Made by a program: the position numbers and the translations under genes. Under the pieces are notes generated by a model. It searched no databases. It was given only the letters and a program-made list of their open reading frames with translations, and was not told where the DNA came from. A DNA stretch of 64,000 nucleotides from the NCBI GenBank assembly GCA_964585385.1, contig CAZPDP010000012.1, positions 17,807 through 81,806 of the forward strand, written 5' to 3'. Shown one piece after another: positions 63,754 through 64,000 of this stretch; the first letter of the stretch is position 1, and each line of letters opens with the position of its first letter. The stretch comes from JAGXLC01 sp964585385. Its GTDB lineage: Bacteria; Bacteroidota; Bacteroidia; Bacteroidales; UBA12077.

Positions 63754-64000
63754 AATGTTAAAATTTTAATTTATTTTTTTATAACTAATTATCTATATAA
63801 CTCCATTCGAACAATCGTAAAATTACAATAAATATACCATTTTTAAATCAGATGCTAAATTTACAGTCACGAAAGAAGAAACTATTTCTGACAGAAAACT
63901 CTTTATTGGGCAATAAATTCCTATCTCCTGTTTTTTAAACATTTCCGTTAAATTCTAAAACATGGTTGATATTTGGCTATAACTCTCTTTGTGGTTGCTT
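63754..64000. other. Right-edge non-coding sequence
   Basis: 247 A/T-rich bases upstream of trxB with no open frame. The last bases (CTATAACTCTCTTTGTGG) resemble sequence near 44918 (GCTATAACTCTC). Confidence 0.4.

Overview
The window is a low-GC stretch of a Bacteroidota genome, most likely a marine or anaerobic member of the Bacteroidales/Marinilabiliales group. Support: a C-terminal type IX secretion (T9SS) sorting domain, the bamD-rpoZ-coaBC-DUF4835-recN block typical of the phylum, a GSCFA-family protein, an alpha-oxoamine synthase of the sphingo-/sulfonolipid type, several TAnnTTTG-like -7 boxes including one full TTTG-N19-TAnnTTTG promoter, and few Shine-Dalgarno sites outside operons. 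An Rnf complex and a ferredoxin-dependent 2-oxoacid oxidoreductase point to low-potential ferredoxin metabolism. The sequence is a draft scaffold with three 100-N gaps (17886-17985, 40309-40408, 62576-62675).

Layout. 1-2.8 kb: 5' part of a phosphomannose isomerase gene, a class IV aminotransferase, a propeller lipoprotein and a T9SS-tail remnant. 3-7.4 kb: MacAB-like ABC efflux operon (ATPase, two permeases, adaptor, tiny membrane peptide). 7.4-8.4 kb: a broken and an intact outer-membrane protein gene. 8.5-11 kb: SsuABC/TauABC-like uptake operon. 11-17.2 kb: FKBP isomerase, MnmD, nitroreductase and a 1103-aa secreted beta-propeller protein. 17.3-17.8 kb: two tandem 43-44-aa lipoproteins. 18-21 kb: Gate-domain membrane protein and a hybrid histidine kinase with a shortened sensor. 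21.3-26.7 kb: complete Rnf operon rseC-rnfBCDGEA. 27-31 kb: D-threonine-aldolase-like enzyme and korAB. 31.7-34.3 kb: Mla-type lipid transport operon. 35 kb: tRNA-Arg(TCG), then an alpha/beta hydrolase and a GSCFA protein. 37-50 kb: a secreted thioredoxin-like protein, a giant T9SS papain-like protease with PKD repeats (interrupted by a gap), its co-oriented LytTR regulator, and a LytTR response regulator with a 1349-aa propeller histidine kinase. 50-55 kb: LepA, methyltransferase, DUF819 protein, FabI. 55-60.2 kb: recN-DUF4835-coaBC-rpoZ-bamD. 60.4-63.8 kb: alpha-oxoamine synthase, an outer-membrane barrel and thioredoxin reductase.

How the parts fit. KorAB makes or uses reduced ferredoxin, and Rnf couples ferredoxin to NAD and an ion gradient. 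Mla, BamD, FabI and the alpha-oxoamine synthase serve the envelope and its lipids. Secreted or surface proteins (papain-PKD protease, 1103-aa propeller, lipoproteins, barrels) and propeller/LytTR signalling form the accessory layer.

No defence island, CRISPR array, prophage or intact insertion sequence was seen. The least explained items are a strongly foldable 93-bp element at 27031-27123, the pair of CPAY micro-lipoproteins, a dispersed palindromic repeat, a 15-bp hairpin in the korAB leader, and the LytTR-protease pair. The gap at 40309-40408 is flanked by identical 55-bp sequences. Merging these restores one reading frame, so that gap is probably an assembly artefact inside PKD repeats.
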